DNA of 64,000 nucleotides from UBA4660 sp034408895 (lineage in GTDB: Bacteria > Bacteroidota > Bacteroidia > Flavobacteriales_D > Sanyastnellaceae): assembly GCA_034408895.1 (NCBI GenBank), contig JAWXCI010000050.1, positions 1-64,000 on the forward strand. The letters run 5' to 3'. A program made the translations under genes and the position numbers. The notes below the pieces were generated by a model. The model was not told where the DNA came from and made no database searches. It saw only the letters and a list, made by a program, of their open reading frames with translations. Below are positions 19,601-27,801 of this stretch, piece after piece; the stretch's first letter is position 1, and each line of letters starts with the position of its first letter.

Positions 19601-19966
19601 GCGGGCAGTGCCCCCTATGTTGAACTGGTCATCGTTTGAGATACCGATGTTGCTCTGGCGAAATTCACTTTGCTTTTGGTAGGTGAGCACTTGTATTTTA
19701 TCCTCCAGCGAATAATCGAAAAACGATTCAATGCTTTTCAAATTCGTTTCGGTACTTAGCACGGTATACTCTGCCAATGCCTGCCCGCCCTGGTAGTAGT
19801 ACACATGAAAATGTTCAGCCGGAAAATAGTACCAGTCGAAGTCCATGTACTGCACACGGTTTTTGCCGAACTCCACATTGGAGCCGGTATAAAACTGGGC
19901 ATGAAAAACAGTTGTGTTCAATAACAGAAAAACTGCGAGTGCGGGGATGAGAATATTTTTAGTCAT
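16679..19966 (-). CDS. outer-membrane protein with peptidase-MA-like domain, TolB-type propeller and C-terminal barrel
   Basis: 1095 residues with a signal peptide (MTKNILIPALAVFLLLNTTVFHA). The N-terminal 280 residues look like the peptidase-MA (gluzincin) fold (VEFGKNRVQYMDFDWYYFPAEHFHVYYY ... IPKWYEDGIVSM), but I see no HExxH motif, so it may be catalytically inactive. Residues about 300-650 are TolB/WD40-like propeller blades (WHPSGQVLTYTFEKKG, DDGKKIIFTGVREGVTDLYLYQV). The C-terminal 400 residues resemble a BamA/Omp85-type barrel (GFRLALDLQNNDYGLIFENLRG ... FVRADWSWGIDDGRVLPRVFYLSLNLDF, ending in an aromatic). The architecture recurs in Bacteroidota under the name 'translocation protein TolB-like'; function unknown. 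Confidence 0.8.
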   Translation of the reverse strand: MTKNILIPALAVFLLLNTTVFHAQFYTGSNVEFGKNRVQYMDFDWYYFPAEHFHVYYYQGGQALAEYTVLSTETNLKSIESFFDYSLEDKIQVLTYQKQSEFRQSNIGISNDDQFNIGGTARILGNKMFLYYEGDHAKLEHQIRENISKIVFSQLMYGGDWKDVIKNSTLLSIPKWYEDGIVSMATERWNNETESFVRDLVHGGKFKSFNRFAGNDAKLAGHAFWKYIADVYGENVIPNILYMTRMSRNIESGFLFVLGISLDTVSADFINYYREKFPANIPGKSLPGYEPRPGENDVSKQELKAWKMRSRTLGEVSVRNKSKYQYSQFTLSTSADKIAYVTNEMGQYKIWIYDVLTQKKKRVLKREYKLDRLVDESYPVLAWHPSGQVLTYTFEKKGRAHIGNYNLDEKKTAEKELFRIDKVVDMHYSDDGKKIIFTGVREGVTDLYLYQVIGNNQEQLTKDIYDDVDARFIRNSTAVIFASNRLDDTLRTGTKAELFPVNKDIFIYDIESRSAILERVTATTDADETHPAEYDALHFTYLGDQAGIYNRYLANMDSAIISIDTTVHYRYFTTTNILSSYSRNPVDYEFNPKSGKYSLVFKKDGRSIFSSGDVEGDFAMNQAATNSSSDARAQTITQANTIILEPDTTDKGNVDINNYQFEDDVKDYSYDKEAVRIQEISADGTTSTDTTNKDFQMPKSRGYRLNFATDYVVTQVNNSFASPFYQNFSGPTSILPGISALVKMGMSDLFEDYKLVGGFRLALDLQNNDYGLIFENLRGRVDKKITFFRQAEQSFFEFDVFKSHTHSFQYQLKYPFTELASARATLIYRNDRIVRQSIDPLSLVTPNFTEHNLGLRLEYVFDNTINKGINLFNGTRWKVWAETYRQPDKYTEKTDFNVVGFDVRHYKKIHRDLIAAFRVAGSSSFGNYKLVHYLGGEDNWLFQKIDEDMPIATNQNYWFQALASPMRGFWVNARNGNSVVMSSAEVRWPMFRYLMKTPIKSDFLENFQLISFFDAGTAWTGNNPYSDENMLNSQSITINPVTVTIHNNREPIIYGYGFGMRSRVLGYFVRADWSWGIDDGRVLPRVFYLSLNLDF

Positions 19967-20229
19967 TAGAAAATTAGACAGGGCTAAGATAACAGCAAAT
20001 ACAGCCGAAAATTGTCAAATGTTTAGAACGCCCAACATCAATTGTTGGGGTGATGGTGTGTTTGGTTTTCACAGTCGAATGCAACTCCGTCCTCACTTTG
20101 CAAAAAAGGCACGATACCGATAGCCATAAGGGCAAAAACCATCACAGTGAACTTGTGCGTCCCGATATATTATTGAATCACTCCTTTGTGGCCCCGCATT
20201 ATTCTTGCACCCCCGTCAAAATCATAGTT

Positions 20230-20889
20230 ATGCTTTCCATCCAATCTTTCACCTTCAACCCCTTTCAGGAAAATACTTATGTGCTCTTTGATGAAACAGG
20301 AGAGAGCATCATCATTGATCCAGGAATGAGCGATGTGCATGAGCAGCAACAGTTCATGGAATTTATCCGTTCAGAAAACCTGAAGCCGGTGAAACTCCTC
20401 AATACCCATTGCCATATTGATCACATACTGGGAAATGATTTTGTAGCCAAGAAATTTTCATTGCCTTTGGAAGCTCACTCCATTGAAACGGTAAATCTTA
20501 ATCGCGCAGAGCAGGCCGCTATGCTCTTTGGCGTCAACTACATTGCCTCACCGCCTATCGGAAAATTTATTGGTGAAGGTGACACCATCAAATTCGGAAA
20601 CTCGAAATTGGAAATTGTTTTTGTTCCCGGTCATTCACCCGGTCATCTCGCTTTTATTTCGCATGATGAAAAAGTGGTAATCGGTGGCGATGTACTTTTT
20701 CTCAACAGTGTGGGACGCGTTGATTTGCCGGGATGCAATGCAAATGATCTACTAAAATCCATCCGTGAAAAATTTTACACATTGCCCGATGATTACATCG
20801 TTTATCCCGGACACGGCCCGGAAACAACCATCGGTTATGAAAAAGAAAACAATTACTTTGTAAAAACAGCATCACAACAACTGATTTGA
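20230..20889 (+). CDS. MBL-fold metallohydrolase (glyoxalase II-like)
   Basis: 219 residues from MLSIQSFTFNPFQENTYVLFD. It has the metallo-beta-lactamase zinc motif HCHIDHILGND, then FVPGHSPGHLAF, GGDVLFLNSVGRVDLPG and YPGHGPETTIGYEK. These match the hydroxyacylglutathione-hydrolase-like (GloB-type) group; substrate unknown, as Bacteroidota often lack glutathione. A frame extension upstream to 20050 has no family support. A near-consensus -7 box TATTCTTG (20200-20207) followed by CACCCCC sits just upstream. It is followed almost directly by the DinB-family gene. Confidence 0.88.
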   Translation: MLSIQSFTFNPFQENTYVLFDETGESIIIDPGMSDVHEQQQFMEFIRSENLKPVKLLNTHCHIDHILGNDFVAKKFSLPLEAHSIETVNLNRAEQAAMLFGVNYIASPPIGKFIGEGDTIKFGNSKLEIVFVPGHSPGHLAFISHDEKVVIGGDVLFLNSVGRVDLPGCNANDLLKSIREKFYTLPDDYIVYPGHGPETTIGYEKENNYFVKTASQQLI

Positions 20890-20891
20890 AA

Positions 20892-21425
20892 ATGAAAATC
20901 ACAAAACCGACAGACCACAACGGCTGGCTCGACAATTACACTAAACAAGTGGAAGGCGATGATCTTCTGCTCTTGCTCCAAGATCAGGTTGACCTTACCA
21001 TTGCGTTTTACCAATCACTTGAGCCGGCACAAATGGATTTCCGGTATGCGGAAGGAAAGTGGACGCCCAAAGAAATTCTCTCGCATCTTATTGATACGGA
21101 GCGGGTGTTCGGTTATCGTGCAATGAGTTTCGCGAGAAGGGATAAAACAATTCTCCCGGGTTATGATGAACATCTCTATGCCCTAACAACAAACGCATCG
21201 CAGCGCCACATCGTGGCAATTCTTGAAGAGTATGCAGCAGCGAGAAATTCCACCATTCATCTTTTCAAAAGTTTTGATGCGGAAATGCTGGACGAACGCG
21301 GTAGGGCGAACAATACTGAAATGTCAGTCCGCGCCCTGGGATATGCCACGCTCGGTCACGAATTGCATCACTTGCGCATTATTCGCGAGCGTTATCTGCA
21401 ACAGGTCAGTCCTTCTTTAGCGTAA
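20892..21425 (+). CDS. DinB-family (DinB_2) protein
   Basis: About 177 residues from the ATG at 20892, two bases past the MBL stop, so the two form an operon. It fits the DinB/YfiT four-helix family: WTPKEILSHLIDTERVFGYRAMSFAR early and HELHHLRIIRERYL at the end, giving three histidines (SHLID, GHELHHLR) that usually bind a metal. The family includes thiol-dependent S-transferases and hydrolases; this member's substrate is unknown. The 3' end overlaps the convergent histidine kinase gene by 20 bases. Confidence 0.85.
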   Translation: MKITKPTDHNGWLDNYTKQVEGDDLLLLLQDQVDLTIAFYQSLEPAQMDFRYAEGKWTPKEILSHLIDTERVFGYRAMSFARRDKTILPGYDEHLYALTTNASQRHIVAILEEYAAARNSTIHLFKSFDAEMLDERGRANNTEMSVRALGYATLGHELHHLRIIRERYLQQVSPSLA

Positions 21426-22449
21426 ACGCGAAAGTGGAGCCCTGGCCTTCGGTGCTTTTGGCGCGGATGTTTTGGCCATGATTTTCTATGATGTGTTTAC
21501 AGATGGCAAGACCCAATCCAGAGCCTCCTTCATTTCTCGAACGGCTTTTATCCACCCGGTAGAATCGCTCGAAAATCCGGGGCAAATGTTCAGCAGCCAT
21601 TCCTATTCCGTTGTCCGCTACTTCAATAAGCACATTGTCATCCAAATCGTAAAAACGGATTTCCGTGTGTCCCCCCTTTGTGCCATAGCTGATGCTATTT
21701 TGGATCAGGTTGGTAAGCACCTGGTCAATGCGCAGGTAATCGGCCTTTACAAAAATGGGACGCCCGTTTTCATTTTTCAGGCCGATAGAAATTTCGCGCT
21801 CGCTGGCCTGAGTTTCCGAGGTTTCAGCCACGCGTTTGCTCAATTCCACGATGTTGAATCTTGAGAATTTCAGTGGCATGTCGCCACTTTCAATTTCTGT
21901 TATCTGGTCAAGGTCTTTTATCAGGTTGGTGATGCGCTCCACATTATTGGCCGCCTTCTGCAAAAACTTTTTATTGAGTTCGGGGTCCATTTCATCGGCC
22001 TCCAGCAACGTGTCAATAAAGCCCTGGATATTGAAGATGGGCGTCTTCAATTCGTGAGCGAGGTTGCCAATGAATTCGCGCCTGAAATTTTCGGTGGCCT
22101 GAAGTGTTTTCACTTCGCTTATTTTTTCTTCGGCCCAATCCAGCACTTCGTTGTTTACAGCGCCCAACACATCTTCTCTCATTTTTATTCTCGGTTTCTT
22201 GTCCGGATTCTTGAAGTTGTGAATGGTTTTGTATATGATTTTCACCTTACGGTAAATGAAGCGTTCGATGAAATAAGCAACAATGAAATAAGAAATGGTA
22301 AAACCCAATGCAACAAAGAGAAGAAGCCAACGTGTTTCGAATTCGCGCTCAAGAAAATAAACGAGAAGGAAATAAGAGAATGCAAGTAGTGCAGTGATGA
22401 GCGATGCTGAAACCAGTGCAACACTGCGCGGTGTGCGGTCTGCCATCAA
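21406..22449 (-). CDS. sensor histidine kinase, PhoR-like
   Basis: A 347-residue membrane kinase. Two N-terminal transmembrane helices (about residues 9-33 and 41-65) with almost no periplasmic loop between them are followed by a HAMP-free linker, the H-box FIGNLAHELKTPIFNIQGF (phospho-His), N-box QVLTNLIQNSISYG, G1 box VADNGIGMA, F-box IFERFYRVDKSRSR and G2 box GGSGLGLAICKHI. The absence of a sensor domain suggests it reads a membrane or protein partner, as PhoR does. It overlaps the upstream response-regulator gene by 4 bases. The PhoR assignment is by similarity to Bacteroidota PhoR/PhoB pairs; the stimulus is not visible. Confidence 0.9.
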   Translation of the reverse strand: MMADRTPRSVALVSASLITALLAFSYFLLVYFLEREFETRWLLLFVALGFTISYFIVAYFIERFIYRKVKIIYKTIHNFKNPDKKPRIKMREDVLGAVNNEVLDWAEEKISEVKTLQATENFRREFIGNLAHELKTPIFNIQGFIDTLLEADEMDPELNKKFLQKAANNVERITNLIKDLDQITEIESGDMPLKFSRFNIVELSKRVAETSETQASEREISIGLKNENGRPIFVKADYLRIDQVLTNLIQNSISYGTKGGHTEIRFYDLDDNVLIEVADNGIGMAAEHLPRIFERFYRVDKSRSRNEGGSGLGLAICKHIIENHGQNIRAKSTEGQGSTFAFTLKKD

Positions 22450-23123
22450 GGCTCAAATTTATAACCCACTCCTTTAATGGTTTTGAAGTAATCGTCACCC
22501 AATTTTTCGCGCAGTTTGCGTATATGGACATCAATGGTGCGGTCGCCCACTATCACATCGTTGCCCCAAACATTGCTAAGGATATTATCGCGGGTAAAAA
22601 CTCTTCCCGGTTGTGATGTAAGGAGCGAAAGCAATTCGAATTCTTTTTTAGGAAGCGAAAGTTGGCGGCCATCTTTATACACTACGTAACGATCCTTGTC
22701 AATCACAATTCCGGACAACTGCGATGATCCACCTTCTGCCTCGCCCGGGCTGTTTCTCCTCAACAATGCTTTGATACGGCTGATAAGTACACGGGGCTTT
22801 ATGGGTTTAGCGATATAGTCATCGGCACCCGCATCAAACCCTGCTATCTGGCTATAGTCTTCGTTGCGCGCTGTAAGAAATGCGATAAGCATATTTTTGA
22901 GTGAAACCTTTTCGCGCAACTCGCGGCAAGTGTCCATGCCATCCATCCCGGGCATCATCACATCAAGAAGAACAAGATCCGGCAACATACGCTGGGCAAT
23001 GTCCACAGCAGTTCTTCCGTTGTTGGCAGTTTGTACTTCATAGCCCTCTTTTTCAAGATTGAAACTCACCAGGTCGAGGATGTCCTGCTCATCGTCCACC
23101 AATAGAATTTTTTGTTTGATCAT
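22446..23123 (-). CDS. OmpR/PhoB-family response regulator
   Basis: 225 residues. N-terminal receiver domain: acidic pair LLVDDEQDI, phospho-acceptor Asp in PDLVLLDVMMPGMDG, and the conserved Lys in YIAKPIKP. C-terminal winged-helix DNA-binding domain (ELLSLLTSQPGRVFTRDNILSNVWG ... TIDVHIRKLREKLG ... IKGVGYKF). First gene of a two-gene operon with the kinase, overlapping by ATGA. A near-consensus -7 box (TACTTTCG on the minus strand, complement of 23147-23154) followed by CCACCGC lies 23 bases upstream. Targets cannot be told from the sequence. Confidence 0.93.
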   Translation of the reverse strand: MIKQKILLVDDEQDILDLVSFNLEKEGYEVQTANNGRTAVDIAQRMLPDLVLLDVMMPGMDGMDTCRELREKVSLKNMLIAFLTARNEDYSQIAGFDAGADDYIAKPIKPRVLISRIKALLRRNSPGEAEGGSSQLSGIVIDKDRYVVYKDGRQLSLPKKEFELLSLLTSQPGRVFTRDNILSNVWGNDVIVGDRTIDVHIRKLREKLGDDYFKTIKGVGYKFEP

Positions 23124-23375
23124 AGCGTATGCTTGAATTGCGGTGGCGAAAGTAGCCGTGCCTGTATTACGTGAAGGTTAAGTAAGTCTTATGAGAAAGG
23201 CTGAGCAACAGGATCGCAATTTTCCCTCCGCCCAAGGTCAACCAAAACATCAATGAACCAGTTGTGCGCATCGTTCAAGTAAATCACGAATCCTTTCGAG
23301 CAAACCAACTCTCACGGGTGGATGTTGATGCTTCCAAAGGACTCGACTAATTTCTAAAAACAAAATGTTTAGTAA

Positions 23376-23540
23376 CGCGAGATGTTGAAGAACAAGTTCG
23401 TGAAAATTGGACCGCTTGAAGGCGAAAGTATCCCCCTGACATGTCGTGTTCCTGGTTATGCATGGGGAGGTGTGGAAGATCCCTTGGTTACTCAACTGCA
23501 AATGGAAAAGCCCCTGCACATCACCGGGGCTTTGTCTTAA
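23376..23540 (+). pseudogene. decayed fragment homologous to the one at 35018-35221
   Basis: A 54-codon frame with no start reads REMLKNKFVKIGPLEGESI then PLTCRVPGYAWGGVEDP. It aligns with REMPKTKLVKIGRELSESI / PMACRVPDYGYGAINDS at 35018-35221, sharing REM-K-K-VKIG, ESIP, CRVP-Y and G. The upstream frame is broken by stops (TAA just before the segment). The rest of this 435-base gap holds nothing else I recognise, and the fragment's end overlaps the acyltransferase terminator. Family unknown. Confidence 0.55.
23507..23533 (-). terminator. terminator hairpin of the acyltransferase gene
   Basis: Inverted repeat AAAGCCCC / GGGGCTTT with an 11-base loop; on the minus strand it is followed by TTTTCC. 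It lies 25 bases past the acyltransferase stop. Confidence 0.7.
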
Positions 23541-23557
23541 TTACTACCACCGCGGCT

Positions 23558-24871
23558 TTAGCCAACACGCACCGAAACTTCCTTCACTATCGCAACTAGT
23601 TTTTCATTCATCCATTTGAACCTAAGTGCGAGTGGAAATGCTTCCTCCACTTTTTTCTTAAGCGCATATTCGTCTTCATCTGCATAGATACGAAATCGTT
23701 TGATGTTCCATATCCGAAGCATAAGAATGAAGAAACCTAAAATGCAGCAGGCAACAACAGCATTGCTTATCCATGCCAAAAGAAAAAAAAGGACTATCCA
23801 GTAAACAGGGTACAAAACCATACCAGCAAGAAGCATGATGGAGCTGTGGAATTGTTTATCGCTAGTCAATGAATGTTTCAGTGCATGGCAGATTCTTGAA
23901 GGCGGAAAATGCACCACTCCGTTAAGCAATCCTAAAAGCGGAAGAAGAATGAGTAGAGGGAACTGTTTTTCAGTTGCTGCCCGCATCCTATTATATTCTG
24001 CATTTTCAGTTCGCGCGATTAACGGAATGAGCTCCTGATATTCGTTACCCAATGCGATAAATTTTCTTTTGAGTTCGGGATTTGATTCCAGGCTCCTTAT
24101 AAATTTTTGGATAAGCAGAAATTCATCCCGCCAGTTGAATTCTTTCCATTTGTTTTTCCAATGATCAAATGCAATTGCATAGCGAAGGGAAACAACAGCA
24201 TGCTGAAGGTTTTCATCAGGAAGATGAATCATGAGTGTTGCAAGTTTTTTGAATGAAGTATCACTCAATTCCTTTACCGAAGGCAGATGACCATTCAGTT
24301 CCAGTGATTTTAGTGAAAACGATTTACCAATGTTGAGGATTACAGAAGATTGTCCGCTGTAGTAATCCGAGTAATCAATACCGATACAAACAATTTGTAA
24401 ATCCATATTCCCTGCTGCCTCCATAGCAAGCCTTGCCATACCTTTCTTGAATGGATGCAGTACACGCCCGGCATGATGCGTTCCTTCCGGAAAAAGTGCT
24501 ATCACTGAATCGGATTTGAACTTGCGAAGGCACTCTGAAAATATTTTCCTGTTCTCCGATTGTATATCCACATTGTCGCGTTTCCTGAAAATGGGCAGCA
24601 TATTTATCATGCGCAGGAAGAAACCAATCAGTGGTTTGCGGAAAACATCGGCACGTGAGAGCCAGTGCAATTGCCTGGGTAGAAAACAACAAAGCAGCAG
24701 AGGATCCATCAAAGCATTTTGATGATTGGCAATAAGGATGACAGGGCCGCTTCGCGGAAAATTCTCTTTGCCAATTATCGTAATCTGACGATAAAATAAT
24801 CGGAGTGCTGTCCAGATAAATGGCCTGAACAGGAAATAGAGCAATGAAAAAGGTTCTTTCCTGAACGTCAT
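23558..24871 (-). CDS. PlsC-like 1-acyl-glycerol-3-phosphate acyltransferase family protein
   Basis: 437 residues. The N-terminal half has acyltransferase motifs: NHQNALMD (the HX4D motif with H and D), LPIFRKR, FPEGTHHAGRVLHPFKKG, and a following IGIDY. The C-terminal 200 residues have a long helical part (HWKNKWKEFNWRDEFLLIQKF) and two or three hydrophobic membrane helices (FPLLILLPLLGLLNGVVHF; MLLAGMVLYPVYWIVLFFLLAWI; AVVACCILGFFILML). It is longer than the classic PlsC (about 240) and matches a Bacteroidota variant with an added C-terminal membrane domain. The acceptor lipid is unknown. Just downstream of pheT on the same strand, 32 bases apart. Confidence 0.85.
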   Translation of the reverse strand: MTFRKEPFSLLYFLFRPFIWTALRLFYRQITIIGKENFPRSGPVILIANHQNALMDPLLLCCFLPRQLHWLSRADVFRKPLIGFFLRMINMLPIFRKRDNVDIQSENRKIFSECLRKFKSDSVIALFPEGTHHAGRVLHPFKKGMARLAMEAAGNMDLQIVCIGIDYSDYYSGQSSVILNIGKSFSLKSLELNGHLPSVKELSDTSFKKLATLMIHLPDENLQHAVVSLRYAIAFDHWKNKWKEFNWRDEFLLIQKFIRSLESNPELKRKFIALGNEYQELIPLIARTENAEYNRMRAATEKQFPLLILLPLLGLLNGVVHFPPSRICHALKHSLTSDKQFHSSIMLLAGMVLYPVYWIVLFFLLAWISNAVVACCILGFFILMLRIWNIKRFRIYADEDEYALKKKVEEAFPLALRFKWMNEKLVAIVKEVSVRVG

Positions 24872-24903
24872 TTTATCAAGTCTTCTTGCGGGTATGGTTG
24901 AAA

Positions 24904-27351
24904 TTAGGATCGCAGCAGTACACCAAGTTTTTCTTCCAGTGATTTCTGAATGCGTGTCATCACCATTTCCACCTGCTGATCGGTCATGGTTTTGCCCTTG
25001 TCCTGAAGCATGAAACTGATGGCATAAGATTTTTTTCCTTCTTCCAGATTTTTTCCTTCAAACACATCAAACAGGTTGAGACTTCGCAACAGTTTTTTGT
25101 CTGTGGCGAAGGCTGTTTTTTCTATGTCAGCAAACGTTACCTGTTTATCGAGCAACATGCTAAGGTCTCGCCTCACAGCCGGAAACTTTTCCGGTTCGGT
25201 ATAGCGGATGTTCTGTTGAGGAAGAACTGCGATCACATTCTCCCATTTCACATCGGCATACCAAACAGGTTGTTTGATGTCAAACTCTTTAAGTAGATGA
25301 GATGAAACATTTCCCAGCCGGGCAAGATGAATTTTTCCTGAAAAGCAATCCAGCGAATCGTCCAGCGTATTGCTTTGGGCAGATGAACTTGTGGTATCCG
25401 GAATTCCGAGCGATGAGAAAACATTTTCCAGCACTCCTTTCAAATCGGAAAAAGAAACTACATCTGTGGTATTGTTCCATGACTCAGGAAACCTTCTTCC
25501 CGAAAGAAAAATGGAAAGATGCTGCTCCTCGTTGTAGCTGCCATTGGACTTCGAGTAGGCCTTGCCGAATTCAAACAATCGAAGATCAGGATTGCGGTGA
25601 TTTTGGTTGAGGGCAATGGACTGGAGACCGCTGTACAAAAGTGTCTGGCGCATCACACCTAAATCGCTGCTCAACGGATTGACAATGGCTACGGCATTTT
25701 CCGAATTGTGTTCCGCATCATGCGCCAGTTCAAGGTATGCGGTGCGCGTAAGACTCAATCCCATTATTTCAATGAAGCCACTTGTTGCAAGCAAATTGGA
25801 AATGTTGTCGCGCAGTTTTTCAGGATCTGGTTTAGGCGAATGAGACAATGATGTGCGCATCTGTTTAGGAATTTCAATGTTGTTGTACCCGTAAATGCGC
25901 AGCACTTCTTCCACCACATCAGCTTCTCTCGTCACATCGGCACGATAAAGTGGAATGGAAAGCTGAAGAGAATCCACTGTTTCATTTTCAATTTCTATAT
26001 CGAGATCACGAAGTATGTTTTTTACTTTTTGTTTTTCAATTTCTTTTCCAATGAGTGATGCAGCTCTTTCCCAGCGGAATTTCACTTTGCAGTTTTCGAT
26101 AGGTGCGGGATAGAGATCCGTGATGTCTGAAACAATTTCACCACCGGCAAATTCCTGGATGAGATTGGCGGCACGTTTCAATGCCCACATTGCCGAGTTG
26201 GGATCGCAACCGCGTTCAAATCGGAATGAAGCATCGGTGTGCAGGCCGTGGCGCTTTGCAGTTTTGCGTACAAACAAAGGATTGAAATAGGCACTCTCCA
26301 AAAAGATCGAAGTGGTGGTTTCAGTTACAGCCGTGTTTGTTCCGCCAAACACTCCGGCAATACAAAGGGGTTTCTCCTTATCACAAATCATCAGGTCTTC
26401 CGGATTAAGTGTCCGCTCCACTGAATCGAGTGTCACAAATTTTTCTCCTTCACGGGCCAGGCGTACTACAATGGTATTCCCTGAAATGGCATCGGCATCA
26501 AATGCGTGAAGCGGTTGCCCGATTTCGTGTTGCACATAGTTGGTGATGTCCACCACATTATTAATAGTGCGTTGACCGATAGCAGTAAGGCGATCCTGCA
26601 ACCACTTGGGTGAGGGAGCAACTTTAAGTCCGTGCATTGTGAGACCACAATAGCGAGGACAAGCATCGGAATTTTTGACTTCCGCTTTTACGCCTTTTCC
26701 TTTTTCTCCTTCGCCAAAAGGATTAATGATTGGTTTGTTGAGCGCAGCATTTTCTTTTTCGCGGCCTTCCATATTTCGCAGTGCAGCAGCTAGATCACGC
26801 GCCACTCCAACGTGTGAAAACGCATCGGTGCGATTTGGAGTCAAGCCAATTTCAAGACAGAAGTCGGTTTCGAGTTTCAGATAATCGGCTGCCGCAGTTC
26901 CTGCCACGGCATCATTGTCCAACACGATAATTCCCGCATGATTTTCACCCAAACCCAATTCGTCTTCAGCGCAGATCATCCCATTGGATTCTGCACCACG
27001 GATTTTGCTTTTCTGAATGATAAACGGCTCGCCTGATGTTGGATGAAGCGTGGTGCCGATGGTTGCCACCAATACTTTTTGACCACTAGCCACATTGGGC
27101 GCACCACAAACAATTTGCACAGGATCGCCTGAACCCAAATTTACTGTTGCCAAACTGAGTTTGTCGGCATCGGGATGTTTTGCGCATGTTAGCACTTCGC
27201 CCACCACCACTCCTTTCAACCCACCGGGAATGACCTCAATTTTTTCAAGCCCTTCTACTTCGAGTCCAATAGATGTGAGCACCTCCGCGATTTCTTCTAC
27301 GCTGAGTTTTGTGTTGATGTATTGCTTAAGCCAGTTGTAAGAGATTTTCAT
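24904..27351 (-). CDS. pheT: phenylalanine--tRNA ligase beta subunit
   Basis: 815 residues from MKISYNWLKQYINTKLS, the usual start of the family; the eight residues before it in the frame are not expected. Domains: N-terminal EMAP-like tRNA-binding OB fold (VVGEVLTCAKHPDADKLSLATV), B3/B4 editing region (HAFDADAISGNTIVVRLA, around residues 280-300), B5 domain (IPLYRADVTREADVVEEVLRIYGYNNI) and a C-terminal anticodon-binding ferredoxin-fold domain (EKFPAVRRDLSMLLDKQVTFADIEK). It forms the alpha2-beta2 enzyme with PheS, whose gene is about 28 kb away, so pheST is split. Confidence 0.97.
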   Translation of the reverse strand: MKISYNWLKQYINTKLSVEEIAEVLTSIGLEVEGLEKIEVIPGGLKGVVVGEVLTCAKHPDADKLSLATVNLGSGDPVQIVCGAPNVASGQKVLVATIGTTLHPTSGEPFIIQKSKIRGAESNGMICAEDELGLGENHAGIIVLDNDAVAGTAAADYLKLETDFCLEIGLTPNRTDAFSHVGVARDLAAALRNMEGREKENAALNKPIINPFGEGEKGKGVKAEVKNSDACPRYCGLTMHGLKVAPSPKWLQDRLTAIGQRTINNVVDITNYVQHEIGQPLHAFDADAISGNTIVVRLAREGEKFVTLDSVERTLNPEDLMICDKEKPLCIAGVFGGTNTAVTETTTSIFLESAYFNPLFVRKTAKRHGLHTDASFRFERGCDPNSAMWALKRAANLIQEFAGGEIVSDITDLYPAPIENCKVKFRWERAASLIGKEIEKQKVKNILRDLDIEIENETVDSLQLSIPLYRADVTREADVVEEVLRIYGYNNIEIPKQMRTSLSHSPKPDPEKLRDNISNLLATSGFIEIMGLSLTRTAYLELAHDAEHNSENAVAIVNPLSSDLGVMRQTLLYSGLQSIALNQNHRNPDLRLFEFGKAYSKSNGSYNEEQHLSIFLSGRRFPESWNNTTDVVSFSDLKGVLENVFSSLGIPDTTSSSAQSNTLDDSLDCFSGKIHLARLGNVSSHLLKEFDIKQPVWYADVKWENVIAVLPQQNIRYTEPEKFPAVRRDLSMLLDKQVTFADIEKTAFATDKKLLRSLNLFDVFEGKNLEEGKKSYAISFMLQDKGKTMTDQQVEMVMTRIQKSLEEKLGVLLRS

Positions 27352-27801
27352 GGGTGCAAGATGTGATAGTCTCACCTAAAGGCGTTAATGCGCTAAGAAA
27401 AATCAAAAATGCTTCGAGGCTTTGTCCCGATGCATAGGAGTGAAACCCAATTTGTGTGGATAACTGGACTGGAACAACCACCATGCTCCAGGCGCACAAC
27501 GTCCCGAACCCAGAAGGATTGGGACTAGCAACTGCGATGCATATAGGAATTTTTTGAGAAGCATAAATATAAAAGTGCTTTGCATACAGCAAGAAATTGC
27601 ACCTGCATGGTCGCTGGTTGGATGTGTCTCCACGCGACTGTATTCCGGGTAGAGGGGAAGAAAAAATAAGACATTAGTCTTAGACCCGGACTGGCGATAT
27701 CTCATAACTTTGGGACTTCTTAAACGAAGTACAAAAACGAAAATTTCCTGATGGCAGGAAGTTATTTACCAAAAACCATTTTTTACTAAACTTACTTTAT
27801 C
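27352..27801. other. gap between divergent pheT and the giant T9SS protein
   Basis: No gene is supported here. A possible -7 box TAACTTTG lies at 27705-27712, about 90 bases before the giant gene's ATG, without a clear -33 TTG at the usual distance. Other open frames look accidental. Confidence 0.45.

Noticed and set aside
22250..23123. Kinase/regulator pair considered as a new two-component type
   Set aside because: Motifs and order are ordinary PhoR/PhoB type.
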